Shown: positions 36,941 through 47,021, counted from the stretch's first letter. The stretch: DNA of 64,000 bases from an uncultured Lachnospiraceae bacterium (GCA_902776305.1 CACYPS010000001.1:309025-373024); one strand, 5' to 3'. Translations and numbers: made by a program. The notes: generated from the sequence alone by a model not told the origin.

Positions 36941-37045
36941 CGGGGCTGTCGCGACAGACAATACAACCGCTATATAAAGCAGAAATCCTCATATGGCATC
37001 TGCTTTATATAGCGGTTTTTTGCCTTGCGACAACCCCGCTTTTTT
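36941..37045. terminator. Nested hairpins: 19-bp terminator inside a GGCTGTCGC inverted repeat
   Basis: The inner stem (36965-36983 with 36999-37017) is a perfect 19-bp pairing starting AACCGCTATATAAAGC, followed by six Ts on the plus strand, so it ends the DUF1292 transcript. It is enclosed by CGGGGCTGTCGC (36941-36952) and GCGACAACCCCG (37027-37038), then CTTTTTT. On the minus strand the outer pair could end dut transcription. Confidence 0.85.
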
Positions 37046-37072
37046 GTTATTCATCAATCCGGGAAAATCCGG

Positions 37073-37582
37073 TCAACCCGTACTGCCGAACCCTCCGTTC
37101 CGCAAAGCAGCTGCTTCATCGTCCGAAGTCACACCGTACGGCAGAAATACGCCCTGGGCAAAACCGTCTCCTTTTTTAAGAGAAAGTGTCTTTCCCTCAT
37201 TGGAGTCGTTCGTGATCTTAATAAAGATATGCCCCTCGTTGTCCGAACCGTAATAATCACTGTCGATTATACCGACCGTATTATTGAGCTGGATCCGGAA
37301 CTTAAATCCGAGTCCGCTTCTCGGAAAGATCATGAGCACCCACCCGTCTTCGATCTTTGCGCGTATACCGGTCGGAATCTTTATAGTCTGACCGGGCTCA
37401 AGTACAAAATCGAGCGGTGAATAAAAATCATATCCGGCAGAACCGACCGTGGCTCTTTCCGGCATTCTGATCTCCTCATATATTTTCAAGATCTTCTCTG
37501 CGGATTCTCCCGAAAATGTGTCCGCCCAGTCAGTACTGAACCGGGACGGACTTACTTTTTCAAATTTACCTGCTATGTTCAT
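37073..37582 (-). CDS. dut: Deoxyuridine 5'-triphosphatase
   Basis: This trimeric dUTPase converts dUTP to dUMP and keeps uracil out of DNA. The 169-residue protein has motif 1 ATVGSAGYDFYSP, motif 2 PRSGLGFKF, motif 3 VGIIDSDYYGSDNEGHI with the catalytic Asp, motif 4 KKGDGFAQGVF and the C-terminal arm NGGFGSTG. A roughly 40-residue N-terminal extension precedes the fold and is longer than usual. It lies four bases after pnp and is probably the last gene of rpsO-pnp-dut. Confidence 0.92.
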   Translation of the reverse strand: MNIAGKFEKVSPSRFSTDWADTFSGESAEKILKIYEEIRMPERATVGSAGYDFYSPLDFVLEPGQTIKIPTGIRAKIEDGWVLMIFPRSGLGFKFRIQLNNTVGIIDSDYYGSDNEGHIFIKITNDSNEGKTLSLKKGDGFAQGVFLPYGVTSDDEAAALRNGGFGSTG

Positions 37583-37586
37583 CGTA

Positions 37587-39725
37587 TTATTCCGGATCTG
37601 CGGAAGCGACGACGCGTCCTACATCCATGGGATCCTTCGGGCAGTCCTTGATGGAGAAGCTGATGCGTCCCATCTTATCCTTGCCGAGGCAGATAGCTCT
37701 TACAACATCGCCGATCTGAAGTACGTCCTCTACCTTGTTGATGCGTGTATTGGCGATCTTGGAGATATGGACCATTGCTTCCTTACCCGGTGCGAACTCA
37801 AGGAATGCGCCGAATTCTTTGATGGAAACGACCTTGCCTGTGAGGATCATGCCCTTCTCGAACTCTGTCGTGATGATACGGATCGTCTCGATCGCCTGAT
37901 CCATCTTATCCATATCCTGGCCGCAGATGGAGACAGAGCCGTCATCCTCGATGTCGATCGTAACATCGTATGCAGCGATGATCGCGTTGATGTTCTTGCC
38001 CTTCTGGCCGACAACATCGCCGATCTTGTCCGGATCGATCTTGATCTGAACGATCTTCGGTGCCCACTTGGAGACAGAAGCGCGAGGAGCGGCAATGCAC
38101 GGCTCCATAACATTTTTAAGGATGTATTCACGTGCCTCATGCGTATTACGGATAGCTTCCTCTACGATCTTGCGTGTAAGACCGTGGATCTTAATATCCA
38201 TCTGGATAGCTGTAATTCCGTCATGTGTTCCGGCGACCTTGAAGTCCATATCGCCGAAGAAATCCTCAAGACCCTGAATATCTGTCAGAACGATGTAGTC
38301 ATCGTCTGTCTCGCCTGTCACAAGACCGCAGGAGATACCTGCTACTGCCTTCTTGATCGGAACACCGGCTGCCATCAGAGCCATGGAGGAGGCGCAGATA
38401 GAAGCCTGAGATGTGGAACCATTGGACTCGAATGTCTCCGATACGGCACGGATTGCGTACGGGAACTCCTCTCTGGACGGAAGTACCGGTATGAGGGCTT
38501 TCTCAGCGAGTGCTCCGTGACCGATCTCACGGCGTCCCGGTCCTCTGGACGGTTTTGTCTCACCGACAGAGTATGACGGGAAGTTGTACTGATGCATATA
38601 TCTTGCTTCCGTGATGTACGGATCAAGTCCCTCGATGCGCTGTGCATCGGAAAGCGGCGCCAGCGTGACAACATCACAGATCTGAGTCTGTCCGCGTGTG
38701 AACATAGCTGAGCCATGTGCTCTCGGGATCAGATCGACTTCCGCTGCGAGCGGGCGGATCTGCTTGATCTCACGGCCGTCGGGACGCTTGTGATCGACAA
38801 GGATCATCTTTCTGACAGTCTTCTTCTCATACTGATAAAGGGCATCACCGATGAGAGCCATCCACTCTTCATTATCACCGTATTTCTCTTCAAATGCAGC
38901 GCGGACCTCAGCCACATTGGCTTCTCTCGTCATCTTATCATCGGTAAATACGACTTTCTCCATCTCGGACGGAGGGCAGATCTCATAGAGTGCATCATTG
39001 AGTTCCTGCGGGATCTCATAGTGGACATACTCATGTTTTTCCTTGCCCACTTCTGCTATGATCGTATCAAAGAAGCTGATGATTTCTTTGTTGATTTCGT
39101 CGCATTTGTAAATGGCTTCGATCATTTTCTCATCGGAGATCTCATTTGCGCCTGCTTCGATCATGATGACTTTTTCTCTGGTGGAAGCGACCGTCAGAGC
39201 AAGGTCTGATTTCTGCTTCTGCTCATATCCCGGATTGACAACGAATTCGCCGTCAATAAGGCCGAGCTGTGTCATTGCGCAGGGACCGTCGAACGGAATG
39301 TCAGAGATGCTGGTCGCGAGTGCGGAACCGAGCATGGCAACAACTTCCGGATCGCATTCCGGATCCACGGACATAACGAGGTTGTTCAGCGTTACGTCAT
39401 TTCTGTAATCTTTCGGGAACAGAGGACGCATCGGACGGTCGATTACACGGCTTGTCAGGACTGCATGTGTGCTAGCCTTGCCTTCGCGTTTGTTAAATCC
39501 TCCCGGGATCTTGCCTACTGCGTACATTTTCTCTTCGAATTCAACTGAGAGCGGGAAGAAATCGATCCCTTCTCTCGGTGCCTTTGAGGCGGTTGCTGTT
39601 GAAAGGACAACAGTGTCACCGTAATGCATAAAGCAGCAGCCGTTGGCCTGCTTGCCTACGCGTCCGATGTCGATAGTAAGTGTTCTGCCGCCGAGTTCCA
39701 TTGAGTAACTTTTGTATTCTCCCAT
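37587..39725 (-). CDS. pnp: Polyribonucleotide nucleotidyltransferase (PNPase)
   Basis: PNPase degrades RNA 3'-5' by phosphorolysis. The 712-residue protein has two RNase PH domains (GKASTHAVLTSRVIDRPMRPLFP in the first; FTRGQTQICDVVTL and SNGSTSQASICASSMALM in the second), then KH (VGQKGKNINAIIAAYDV) and S1 (GKVVSIKEFGAFLEFAPGKEAMVHIS) domains. The ATG at 39725 gives MGEYKSYSMELGGRTL, the family start, after AAGGAG. It is the standard partner of rpsO. Confidence 0.97.
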   Translation of the reverse strand: MGEYKSYSMELGGRTLTIDIGRVGKQANGCCFMHYGDTVVLSTATASKAPREGIDFFPLSVEFEEKMYAVGKIPGGFNKREGKASTHAVLTSRVIDRPMRPLFPKDYRNDVTLNNLVMSVDPECDPEVVAMLGSALATSISDIPFDGPCAMTQLGLIDGEFVVNPGYEQKQKSDLALTVASTREKVIMIEAGANEISDEKMIEAIYKCDEINKEIISFFDTIIAEVGKEKHEYVHYEIPQELNDALYEICPPSEMEKVVFTDDKMTREANVAEVRAAFEEKYGDNEEWMALIGDALYQYEKKTVRKMILVDHKRPDGREIKQIRPLAAEVDLIPRAHGSAMFTRGQTQICDVVTLAPLSDAQRIEGLDPYITEARYMHQYNFPSYSVGETKPSRGPGRREIGHGALAEKALIPVLPSREEFPYAIRAVSETFESNGSTSQASICASSMALMAAGVPIKKAVAGISCGLVTGETDDDYIVLTDIQGLEDFFGDMDFKVAGTHDGITAIQMDIKIHGLTRKIVEEAIRNTHEAREYILKNVMEPCIAAPRASVSKWAPKIVQIKIDPDKIGDVVGQKGKNINAIIAAYDVTIDIEDDGSVSICGQDMDKMDQAIETIRIITTEFEKGMILTGKVVSIKEFGAFLEFAPGKEAMVHISKIANTRINKVEDVLQIGDVVRAICLGKDKMGRISFSIKDCPKDPMDVGRVVASADPE

Positions 39726-39797
39726 TCTTCTCCTTCTGGCCGTATGGCCTAATAAAATAAAAATAATCAAAGAAACTACGCTTGATACGTAAAACAA

Positions 39798-39815
39798 GGG
39801 CAGGATACCCTGCCC
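39798..39815 (-). terminator. Terminator or processing hairpin after rpsO
   Basis: GGGCAGG and CCTGCCC form a 7-bp stem with a 4-base loop, followed by TTGTTTTA on the minus strand. In rpsO-pnp operons this region often acts as an attenuating stem and RNase site. Confidence 0.7.
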
Positions 39816-39827
39816 CCGTATAATGCA

Positions 39828-40094
39828 TTACTTTCTCAGACCAAGTCTCTCAATAAGAGTACGATAACGATTGATATCTTTCTTCTTGAGGTAAGCAAGA
39901 AGGCTTCTTCTTGCACCGACCATCTTCAGAAGACCTCTGTTAGAATGGAAATCCTTGGGATTTCTCTTCATATGCTCTGTGAGGGATCTGATGTTGGCTG
40001 TAAGAAGTGCTACCTGTACTTCCGGTGAACCTGTGTCGCCTTCTGTACGACCATACTCTGCGATAATAGACTGCTTCTGCTCTTTCGTAATCAT
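39828..40094 (-). CDS. rpsO: 30S ribosomal protein S15
   Basis: S15 binds the 16S rRNA central domain and starts platform assembly. The 88-residue protein has the family core [22 protein letters not shown] and [26 protein letters not shown]. The ATG follows AGGAGG. A strong promoter lies at 40207-40236, and the leader of about 100 bases may hold an S15 autoregulatory site. Confidence 0.97.
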   Translation of the reverse strand: MITKEQKQSIIAEYGRTEGDTGSPEVQVALLTANIRSLTEHMKRNPKDFHSNRGLLKMVGARRSLLAYLKKKDINRYRTLIERLGLRK

Positions 40095-40200
40095 TTTTCT
40101 TTCCTCCTGGTATTATTTATTCTTGCCACTCATCAAGTGAAGGTTGGAGATTCCAGACACCGGATGAGGGTGATCGCTAGTATGCGGTATCTCCGCAACG
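40095..40200 (-). promoter_or_regulatory. rpsO 5' leader, possible S15 autoregulatory RNA
   Basis: The leader of about 105 bases contains the hairpin TGCGG-AGATA-CCGCA (minus strand) directly after the start of transcription and further weak pairings before the ribosome site. Many bacteria control rpsO through S15 binding to its leader; the sequence here fits that only in placement. Confidence 0.35.
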
Positions 40201-40206
40201 TGACTT

Positions 40207-40236
40207 AGTATAGCATGATGTATTTTGGCTAGTCAA
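40207..40236 (-). promoter_or_regulatory. Sigma-A promoter of rpsO-pnp-dut
   Basis: TTGACT (40231-40236), 18 bases and TATACT (40207-40212) on the minus strand, about 110 bases before the rpsO ATG. Confidence 0.75.
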
Positions 40237-40269
40237 GCCATGTTTTGCAAGCTTTTAGTCAATCACAAT

Positions 40270-41184
40270 TCAGCGGCCGAAATATGCAGCCCCGTTCTCC
40301 CGGTCCATGGCAATCTGAGCTTTCAGATCATCTATATTCGAGAACTTCTTCTCAGGGCGGGAGAAATGAAGAAGCTCCACCCGCTGCTTTTTGCCGTAAA
40401 GATCCGTTCCGTCTTCACAGTCATAAAGATACGTCTCCACTCCGAGGAAATGTCCGTCGACTGTGGGTTTTGTCCCTATATTCGTGACGCCGTTGTAGTC
40501 TTTTCCTCCGATCCGGGTACGTACAAAGTAGACACCGTTCGGCGGAAGCAGCTTCGAGCCGTCAGGTATAAGGTTCGTAGTCGGAAAACCGATCGCGCGG
40601 CCGATTCTCCTGCCGTGGATAACAGAACCTTCGACAAAAAAGGAGTATCCGAGGAGTCTGTTAACAGTCTCCATATCTCCTTCCCGCAGGGATTCGCGTA
40701 CTCTCGAACTGGATATCCTTCCTTCCTCATCCGTGACCTTCTCAACGACCTCGACCGTGAAGTCATATCTCCGCCCCAGTTCTCTCAGCATTGCAACGTC
40801 CCCGCGACGGCCATACCCGAACCGGAAGTCCTCCCCTACTACAAGATGGCAGACCTGCATCTGTTCCACCAGAATCTTTCTGACAAAGTCTTCCGCTTCC
40901 ATTGTAATGATCATAGGTACGAACGGACACTCGACAAGAATATCGATACCCATGTTTCCTATAATTTCTCTGCGCTCTTCGACCGTGAGGAGCGTATAGT
41001 GATTCATCATAAAGGTGAAAACAACCGTTTTCGGAGACCGTCCAAGACTCTTATGTGAAGCTGCATATGCCTTGACTCTGCCGATCAGAGCCTGATGTCC
41101 TCTGTGCACTCCGTCAAACTTTCCAAGCGTGATCACAGTACCGTGGTCGACCGTAAAATCAAATGAATCCTTTATTATGTACAT
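40270..41184 (-). CDS. ribF: Bifunctional riboflavin kinase/FAD synthetase
   Basis: This enzyme makes FMN from riboflavin and then FAD. The 304-residue protein has the adenylyltransferase N domain (LGKFDGVHRGHQALI, about 20-34; VVGEDFRFGYGRRGD) and the riboflavin-kinase C domain (GRAIGFPTTNLIPDGSKLLPPNGVY split across about 195-220). The ribosome site before the ATG is weak and lies in the last codons of truB. It is the last gene of the rimP-to-ribF operon; no FMN riboswitch is visible. Confidence 0.95.
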   Translation of the reverse strand: MYIIKDSFDFTVDHGTVITLGKFDGVHRGHQALIGRVKAYAASHKSLGRSPKTVVFTFMMNHYTLLTVEERREIIGNMGIDILVECPFVPMIITMEAEDFVRKILVEQMQVCHLVVGEDFRFGYGRRGDVAMLRELGRRYDFTVEVVEKVTDEEGRISSSRVRESLREGDMETVNRLLGYSFFVEGSVIHGRRIGRAIGFPTTNLIPDGSKLLPPNGVYFVRTRIGGKDYNGVTNIGTKPTVDGHFLGVETYLYDCEDGTDLYGKKQRVELLHFSRPEKKFSNIDDLKAQIAMDRENGAAYFGR

Positions 41185-41193
41185 ATCCGTGTC

Positions 41194-42108
41194 TCAGGAA
41201 GGACTGTAAAACATCCTGACCAGAGAATACTCCTCTCCCCGTTTTTTATAAATGCCGATGAATTCTCCGGACGATGCGTACACTCGCACCTCACAGTCTT
41301 CTTCGGGTATGCCGGCTACTCTTCCTTTCTTCAGATAGAACCTGTTGCCGTTATATACGGCCTTATCGATGCCGGGCGTAACAGTGATATCCGGTCTTCC
41401 CGGAAAGAAATCCTGAACAGGATACACAAAGCTGTATTCCGTTCTTCCCTCAGCATCCTCTTTTTCCATAATCTGCCTTATTTCATCCAGAGTATGCGCT
41501 TCGGAAAGATCGAACTGTCTGACTCTCGTTCGAAGCAATGCTGACATGCATCCTCCGCATCCGAGTTTACGCCCTATATCATCACAGAGCGTCCGTATAT
41601 ATGCGCCCTTCGAGCAGGTCACCCGAAAGCGTATGCGCGGAGGCTCGTTTTCCAGTATCACAAAATCACTGAACTCGACCTCACGCGGCGTTCGATCCAC
41701 CACTTTTCCTTTTCGTGCCAGATCGACAAGTTTTTTGCCTCCGATCTTTATTGCGGAATACATCGGCGGCATCTGCAACTGTTTTCCTTCAAATGAAAGA
41801 ATCGCCTCACACACCTCATCCGGCGTTACATAAACTTCATGTTCTTCCAATATTTTACCGGATATATCCTGCGTATCCGTGATCCGACCAAGCAGAAGCT
41901 CCGCCTCATAAGTCTTTGTTCCGTCGCTCAGATCATCCACGAGTTTTGTTGCCCTGCCTACACATACGACAAGCACGCCTTCGGCATCCGGATCAAGAGT
42001 ACCTGTATGCCCGATTTTTTTCTGTCCGAAAAGACGTCTCAGTCTGGCAACGACATCAAATGAGGTCATTCCCTTTTCTTTTCGAACTACTACAACACCA
42101 TTAATCAT
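41194..42108 (-). CDS. truB: tRNA pseudouridine synthase B
   Basis: TruB makes pseudouridine 55 in the T-loop of tRNAs. The 304-residue protein starts MINGVVVVRKEKGMTS and has the catalytic Asp39 in GHTGTLDPDAEGVL, YSAIKIGGKKLVDLARKG and the RVTCSKGAYIRTLCDDIG motif. A C-terminal PUA-like part follows. ATG is preceded by GGAG. A GGCTGTCA/TGACAGCC inverted repeat occupies the 140 bases to nrnA. Confidence 0.95.
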   Translation of the reverse strand: MINGVVVVRKEKGMTSFDVVARLRRLFGQKKIGHTGTLDPDAEGVLVVCVGRATKLVDDLSDGTKTYEAELLLGRITDTQDISGKILEEHEVYVTPDEVCEAILSFEGKQLQMPPMYSAIKIGGKKLVDLARKGKVVDRTPREVEFSDFVILENEPPRIRFRVTCSKGAYIRTLCDDIGRKLGCGGCMSALLRTRVRQFDLSEAHTLDEIRQIMEKEDAEGRTEYSFVYPVQDFFPGRPDITVTPGIDKAVYNGNRFYLKKGRVAGIPEEDCEVRVYASSGEFIGIYKKRGEEYSLVRMFYSPS

Positions 42109-42157
42109 TCTATATCTCCGATTATTTCGCCGGGAAGAAAAAAGCTGCCATATAAGG

Positions 42158-42233
42158 GGCTGTCACATCCGTCAACTCATCCTTTATACAGTGATGTTGC
42201 GACTTAATGCGACGGCCTCTTCACATGACAGCC
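42158..42233. repeat. GGCTGTCA...TGACAGCC inverted repeat between nrnA and truB
   Basis: GGCTGTCA (42158-42165) and TGACAGCC (42226-42233) enclose inner blocks with GCGAC and GACGG. It is a relaxed member of the GGCTGTCGC hairpin family found after other genes. There is no T-run, so readthrough into truB is likely. Confidence 0.5.
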
Positions 42234-42248
42234 TGCATTGACATATTA

Positions 42249-43202
42249 TTAAAGACCTGCTCGGACCGCTTCCACGATCGCTTTCTCGACAGAATCCACA
42301 TCCCCTTTTATCGTACAGCCGGCTGCGCGTACATGACCGCCGCCACCGAACCGGCCTGCGACCGCCGCCACATCCAGATAGGTATTGCTGCGAAGAGAGA
42401 CTTTAAACTCTTCCGTTCCTGTCTGATAAACGAAAACTGCTGCCTCGACTCCCTTAGTCAGCCTGAGCTGGGATACAATAATATCAAGATCTTTTTTCGT
42501 CGCACCGAAACGATCCATTTCACTGTATGTTACACTTCCGGCAACAATCCTGCCATCCGCATAGAGTCTGCTCCCGCAGAGCACATACCCGAGAATCCTG
42601 TTCTGCAGATACGTCCGCTTGTTAAAAGAGTCGTCGATGATTTCGTTGAAAGGAACACCCTTTCTGAGCAGAGACGCTGCGGCTTCCAATGTTTCCGGAC
42701 GTGTGTTCTTATACTGGAATACACCCGAATCGTGAATGATTCCCGTGTAGAGTGCCTCCGCGATCTCAGAATCGATCTTTTCTTCATCCATCAGGTAGAA
42801 AAGAACTTCCGCACAGGAACTGGCTTCGGCATCTACCAGATTGTTCTCCGCGAAATGCGGATTGCTCACATGATGGTCGACACACAGCGTGTGTTCCGCC
42901 ATGCCGAAAAGCTCTTCTGCCAGACCGATACGATCGATCGCACTGACATCGCAGGTAATGAACAGATCTGTTTTTCCGGCTTTCGGTCTTTCGAATATAG
43001 CATCCTTAAGTCCGGGAAGGAACATCAGCTCATCTTTCGGCTGCTCGAGATAAAGCCTGACATCAATCCACGGAAAATACTTGCGAATGTACAGATACAT
43101 TGCAGCGACAGAACCCACACAGTCACCGTCGGGGTTCACATGTCCGGCTATCGCACAGGAGTGAATCTGTTTCGTAAAAAACTCATCAATTCTCGTCAGC
43201 AT
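42249..43202 (-). CDS. nrnA: DHH-family phosphoesterase NrnA (nanoRNase/pAp phosphatase)
   Basis: NrnA degrades very short RNAs and 3'-phosphoadenosine 5'-phosphate. The 317-residue protein carries DHH motifs HVNPDGDCVGS, CVDHHVSN and GIIHDSGVFQY, and the DHHA1 domain with RFGGGGHVRAAGC. The ATG at 43202 overlaps the end of rbfA by 17 bases; the longer frame to 43256 adds no family sequence. Its place between rbfA and truB is the usual one in Firmicutes. Confidence 0.92.
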   Translation of the reverse strand: MLTRIDEFFTKQIHSCAIAGHVNPDGDCVGSVAAMYLYIRKYFPWIDVRLYLEQPKDELMFLPGLKDAIFERPKAGKTDLFITCDVSAIDRIGLAEELFGMAEHTLCVDHHVSNPHFAENNLVDAEASSCAEVLFYLMDEEKIDSEIAEALYTGIIHDSGVFQYKNTRPETLEAAASLLRKGVPFNEIIDDSFNKRTYLQNRILGYVLCGSRLYADGRIVAGSVTYSEMDRFGATKKDLDIIVSQLRLTKGVEAAVFVYQTGTEEFKVSLRSNTYLDVAAVAGRFGGGGHVRAAGCTIKGDVDSVEKAIVEAVRAGL

Positions 43203-43584
43203 AATCTTCTTCGTTCCGTACCTCGGATTCTCTGTCCTTCTGCATAACCTCATCAATCAGACGCGACATTTCCACACCGCGCTCGATTGAAGTATCCAGC
43301 TTGAACGTGATCTCCGGCGTATTGCGCATATTGAGCGAGTGAGCAAGCTCCCGACGAATGAACCCGGCAGCACTCCTGAGTCCTTCCATCGTATCCTTTC
43401 TGGCCTTTTCGTCACCCAATACGCTGATATAAGCCTTGCAGGTCTTTAGATCCGTCGCGACATTGACTTCTGTAACAGTCGTCATCATCGCGATTCTGGG
43501 ATCCTTAAGCTCCCGGATGATCGAGGAAAGTTCATGCTGAACTTCCTCGTTCACCCGGAGATTTTTCATACTGTTTTTTCTCAT
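43186..43584 (-). CDS. rbfA: Ribosome-binding factor A
   Basis: RbfA binds the 30S subunit and helps mature the 16S 5' end. The 132-residue protein has a KH-like fold with [35 protein letters not shown] and [24 protein letters not shown] (split). The ATG overlaps the infB stop (ATGA). It has an acidic C-terminal tail. Confidence 0.94.
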   Translation of the reverse strand: MRKNSMKNLRVNEEVQHELSSIIRELKDPRIAMMTTVTEVNVATDLKTCKAYISVLGDEKARKDTMEGLRSAAGFIRRELAHSLNMRNTPEITFKLDTSIERGVEMSRLIDEVMQKDRESEVRNEEDYADEN

Positions 43585-46500
43585 GTTCTGGGAACCTCGA
43601 CCATTGTATATGCCTCGACCGTATCGTCAATCTCAAAGTCGCCGAAATCCTTGAATACTAAGCCGCATTCATATCCTTCACGAACCTCTTTGACATCATC
43701 CTTAAATCTCTTGAGAGATGCGAGGGAGCCTTCATACAGCTTTTCTTCCCCGCGGAATACACGGACGCTGCAGTTTCTCTGGAATATACCGTCCTTAACG
43801 TAAGCACCTGCAATATTGCCGATTCCAGAAGCCTTGAAGATCTGACGGATCTCCGCATGGCCGAGAATCTTCTCCTCGTAGACTGCGGCACGCATTCCGT
43901 TGAGTGCTCTCTCGACATCTTCAAGTGCCTCGTAAATGACATTGTAGAGATGAACGTCGACCTTCTGTGTCTCCGCCATCTGTTTTGCCGTAGCATCCGG
44001 TCTTACGTTGAAACCGATGATGATAGCGTTGGAAGCGGCTGCAAGAGACACATCGGACTCATTAATATTACCTACGCCGCCATGGATGACCTTGACGACG
44101 ACTTCATCGTTCGAAAGTTTAAGCAGAGACTGCTTGACAGCTTCGACGGAACCCTGAACATCCGCTTTCACGACAATCGGGAGTTCCTTCAGCTTGCCTT
44201 CCTGGATCTGATTGAACAGATCGTCCAGAGACATCTGTGTCTTCGTCTCCTCAATAAGAGTCTTCTTTCCTTCGGTGACAAATGTCTGTGCAAATGCCTT
44301 CGCCTCCTTGTCACTGTTCAGAGCAACAAGGACTTCGCCCGCATCCGGAACGGATGAGAGGCCGATGATCTCAACAGGCATTGAGGGTTTCGCTTTTGTG
44401 AGGCGTTTTCCCTTCTCGTCTGTCATGGCTCTTACCTTGCCGTGTGCGCTTCCGCATGCAATAAAGTCTCCCTGCTTCAGTGTACCTTTCTGAACAAGGA
44501 TGGTTGCCACCGGACCGCGTCCTTTATCGAGCTTCGCCTCAAGTACGAGACCTCTTGCCTTACGGTTCGGGTTAGCTTTAAGTTCAGCCATTTCCGCTGT
44601 CAGGAGGATCATCTCAAGAAGGTTCTCGATACCTTCCTGGGTCTTGGCGGATACAGGACAGAAGATCGTCTGTCCGCCCCACTCTTCCGGAACGAGTTCG
44701 TACTCGGAGAGCTCCTGCTTTACGCGCTCGATATTTGCGCCCGGTTTATCGATCTTGTTGATCGCAACGATGATGTCTACCTTAGCGGCCTTGGCATGGT
44801 TGATTGCTTCCACTGTCTGCGGCATGACGCCGTCGTCCGCTGCTACAACGAGAACAGCAATATCCGTGGAGTTGGCACCGCGCATACGCATTGCCGTGAA
44901 TGCTTCATGTCCCGGTGTATCCAGGAATGTGATTTTCTGTCCGTGGACAGTGACCATATATGCACCGATGTGCTGTGTGATACCGCCTGCCTCGCGATCT
45001 GTCACATGCGTGTTGCGGATAGCGTCAAGAAGCGAAGTCTTGCCGTGGTCGACATGACCCATTACGCAGACAACAGGCGGACGCGGAACCATGTCCTTTT
45101 CCTCCTCAGCATCCTCGGCGAGAAGAGCTCCGATAACGTCCTCCTTCTCCTCCTGCTCTGCGATAATATCATATTCCATCGCAATTTCCTGAGCTTTCTC
45201 GAACGGGACCTCGTGGTTCACTGTGACCATCTGGCCTTTCATGAAGAGATCCTTTACGAGTGCAGTCGGTGCCATTTTCATAGCCTCTGCAAGTTCTCTG
45301 ATCGTAATTTTCTCAGGGATCTTGATCTCCGTTACGACTTCCTTGACCTTGGGCTGTTCGTTTTTCGGCTGGTTCTGCTGGAGAGCCTTCGGGATACGGT
45401 TGAACTGCTTCTTGCTCTGATTCGGACGTGAACCGAACTGGCTGTGCTTACCGTTCTCTCTTCTCTCTTCTCTGTTGCGATCATACTCTTTGCTGTTGTC
45501 CTTGCGGTGATCGCGGCTCGTCTTATGTGCAAGTGCACCGTCCCCTGCGGGTACCGGAGAACTCTTGCGCTGGCCGCCCTGGCCAAACGAAGTTCTGCCC
45601 TGACTGCTCTGACCGTCACGCCCGAACGGACGTCTCTCACCGCTCTGTCCGTCACGGCTTCCCGGTCTTGTACCGGCAGGTCTGCCCTGACCGTCACGGT
45701 TGAACGGGCGTCTCTCGCCGCTCTGTCCGTCACGGCTTCCCGGTCTTGTACCGGCAGGTCTGCTCTGACCGTCGCGGCTGAACGGACGTCTCTCGCCGCT
45801 CTGTCCGTCACGACCTCCCTGACGTCTCTCGCCGCCCTGACCGTCACGGCTCCCCTGGCGTCTGTCACCGCTCTGACCGTCGCGGTTATAAGGACGTCTT
45901 TCGCCACTCTGACCGTCGCGATTATAAGGACGTCTCTCGCCGCTCTGTCCGTCACGATTTCCCTGGCGTCTCTCGCCCTGACCGTCGCGGCCGCCCTGAC
46001 GTCTCTCGCCCTGACCGTCACGGTTCCCCTGGCGTCTCTCGCCCTGAGGACGGCTTGCCGTCTGGGAACTGCCGTCGCGCTGTGAGGGCTTCTGCCCTCC
46101 TGCTGTATTTCCGGTTCCGGCAGCGCGATTGTCTGCCGGTCTTGTTGACTCTCTCTGATCGGCTGCTTTTACAGTCTCCTCCTTCTTCGGAGCAGACGTC
46201 TTCGGAGCATCCTCTGTCTGGCGGGTCTTCTGATTCTGAGGAGCCTTCTCTGCCGGACTCTTTGTCTCCTCTACAGCTGTTGTATTCTTTACAGTGTCAG
46301 TTTTACCGGAATCCGCACCGGCAGCTTCGACTTTTGTATTCTCCGGGCTGTTCTCCGTCTTTACATCTGCGCCTGTTTCGGATTCCGTTTTGGGTTTCTT
46401 CTGCAGAGATCCGTTCGCATTCTGTGAGCGGAATACGCGCACAATACCCTTGCTCTTTTTCTTTTGCCCTTCCTCTGCTGCGGCTCCTTCTTTCTTGACA

Positions 46501-46697
46501 GCGAAAGCATCCGAAAAATCCGATGCTCCTCCGGTTTTACCCGGACCGAATCTGGAACGAACATTTTCTACTTCTCCGTCAGGCACGAGACTAACTGCGG
46601 TAATCGTCTCATATCCTTTGGCGCGCAGATATTCGACGACCGCTTTTCTGTCCGCTCCAACTTCTTTTGCAAGTTCGTGAACTTTGATTTTTGCCAT
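43581..46697 (-). CDS. infB: Translation initiation factor IF-2 with a long RDGQ-repeat region
   Basis: IF-2 is the GTPase that places fMet-tRNA on the 30S subunit. The 1,038-residue protein is longer than the usual 700-950. An N-terminal IF2N domain (about 1-50) is followed by a disordered Lys/Glu/Ala region and then twelve RDGQ units (about 226-363) of the type [12 protein letters not shown], then a second IF2N and the GTPase domain with G1 [14 protein letters not shown] (547-560), DTPGHEAF and [17 protein letters not shown]. The extra length is confined to the N-terminal repeats, so the core should be functional. Repeats cover 45609-46022 in DNA. Confidence 0.95.
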   Translation of the reverse strand: MAKIKVHELAKEVGADRKAVVEYLRAKGYETITAVSLVPDGEVENVRSRFGPGKTGGASDFSDAFAVKKEGAAAEEGQKKKSKGIVRVFRSQNANGSLQKKPKTESETGADVKTENSPENTKVEAAGADSGKTDTVKNTTAVEETKSPAEKAPQNQKTRQTEDAPKTSAPKKEETVKAADQRESTRPADNRAAGTGNTAGGQKPSQRDGSSQTASRPQGERRQGNRDGQGERRQGGRDGQGERRQGNRDGQSGERRPYNRDGQSGERRPYNRDGQSGDRRQGSRDGQGGERRQGGRDGQSGERRPFSRDGQSRPAGTRPGSRDGQSGERRPFNRDGQGRPAGTRPGSRDGQSGERRPFGRDGQSSQGRTSFGQGGQRKSSPVPAGDGALAHKTSRDHRKDNSKEYDRNREERRENGKHSQFGSRPNQSKKQFNRIPKALQQNQPKNEQPKVKEVVTEIKIPEKITIRELAEAMKMAPTALVKDLFMKGQMVTVNHEVPFEKAQEIAMEYDIIAEQEEKEDVIGALLAEDAEEEKDMVPRPPVVCVMGHVDHGKTSLLDAIRNTHVTDREAGGITQHIGAYMVTVHGQKITFLDTPGHEAFTAMRMRGANSTDIAVLVVAADDGVMPQTVEAINHAKAAKVDIIVAINKIDKPGANIERVKQELSEYELVPEEWGGQTIFCPVSAKTQEGIENLLEMILLTAEMAELKANPNRKARGLVLEAKLDKGRGPVATILVQKGTLKQGDFIACGSAHGKVRAMTDEKGKRLTKAKPSMPVEIIGLSSVPDAGEVLVALNSDKEAKAFAQTFVTEGKKTLIEETKTQMSLDDLFNQIQEGKLKELPIVVKADVQGSVEAVKQSLLKLSNDEVVVKVIHGGVGNINESDVSLAAASNAIIIGFNVRPDATAKQMAETQKVDVHLYNVIYEALEDVERALNGMRAAVYEEKILGHAEIRQIFKASGIGNIAGAYVKDGIFQRNCSVRVFRGEEKLYEGSLASLKRFKDDVKEVREGYECGLVFKDFGDFEIDDTVEAYTMVEVPRT

Positions 46698-46709
46698 TCC
46701 TATCTCCTT

Positions 46710-47021
46710 TTAACTGTCTTCCCTCAAACTTTTCAGAAACGCCTCCGCAAGACTTTTATCAGTAATAGCGCAGGAAGATCTGAATTCTTTTCCGATTGCA
46801 TGCCCCAGTGTCTCTTTATCCGCCAGTTCGACACAAGGTATGTCGCCTCTGTTGCACATATTTATGAACTGCTTCTTGGTATTATCAGAAGCATCTTTCG
46901 CCAGGATCACTACTCTGGCTTTCTTTTGCTTAACAGCATTTTCCGTCTGGAATTCACCTGAAGGCGCTTTTCCTGCTCTTGCGGCAAATCCCAGATACGT
47001 CCAGCATTTTTCATTGTCCAT
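46710..47021 (-). CDS. ylxQ: L7Ae-family ribosomal protein YlxQ
   Basis: This 103-residue kink-turn RNA-binding protein has LGFAARAGK at the N terminus, KKARVVILAKDASDNTKKQF and CNRGDIPCVEL, and lies in its normal place between ylxR and infB. Its exact role is not settled. The ATG at 47021 follows GGGAG and overlaps the ylxR end by 11 bases; the longer frame to 47075 is not supported. Confidence 0.88.
   Translation of the reverse strand: MDNEKCWTYLGFAARAGKAPSGEFQTENAVKQKKARVVILAKDASDNTKKQFINMCNRGDIPCVELADKETLGHAIGKEFRSSCAITDKSLAEAFLKSLREDS

Noticed and set aside
45332-46085. Overlapping repeat-rich frames on both strands inside infB
   Set aside because: They are products of the RDGQ repeat periodicity, which keeps several frames open; only the IF-2 frame continues into a real protein.
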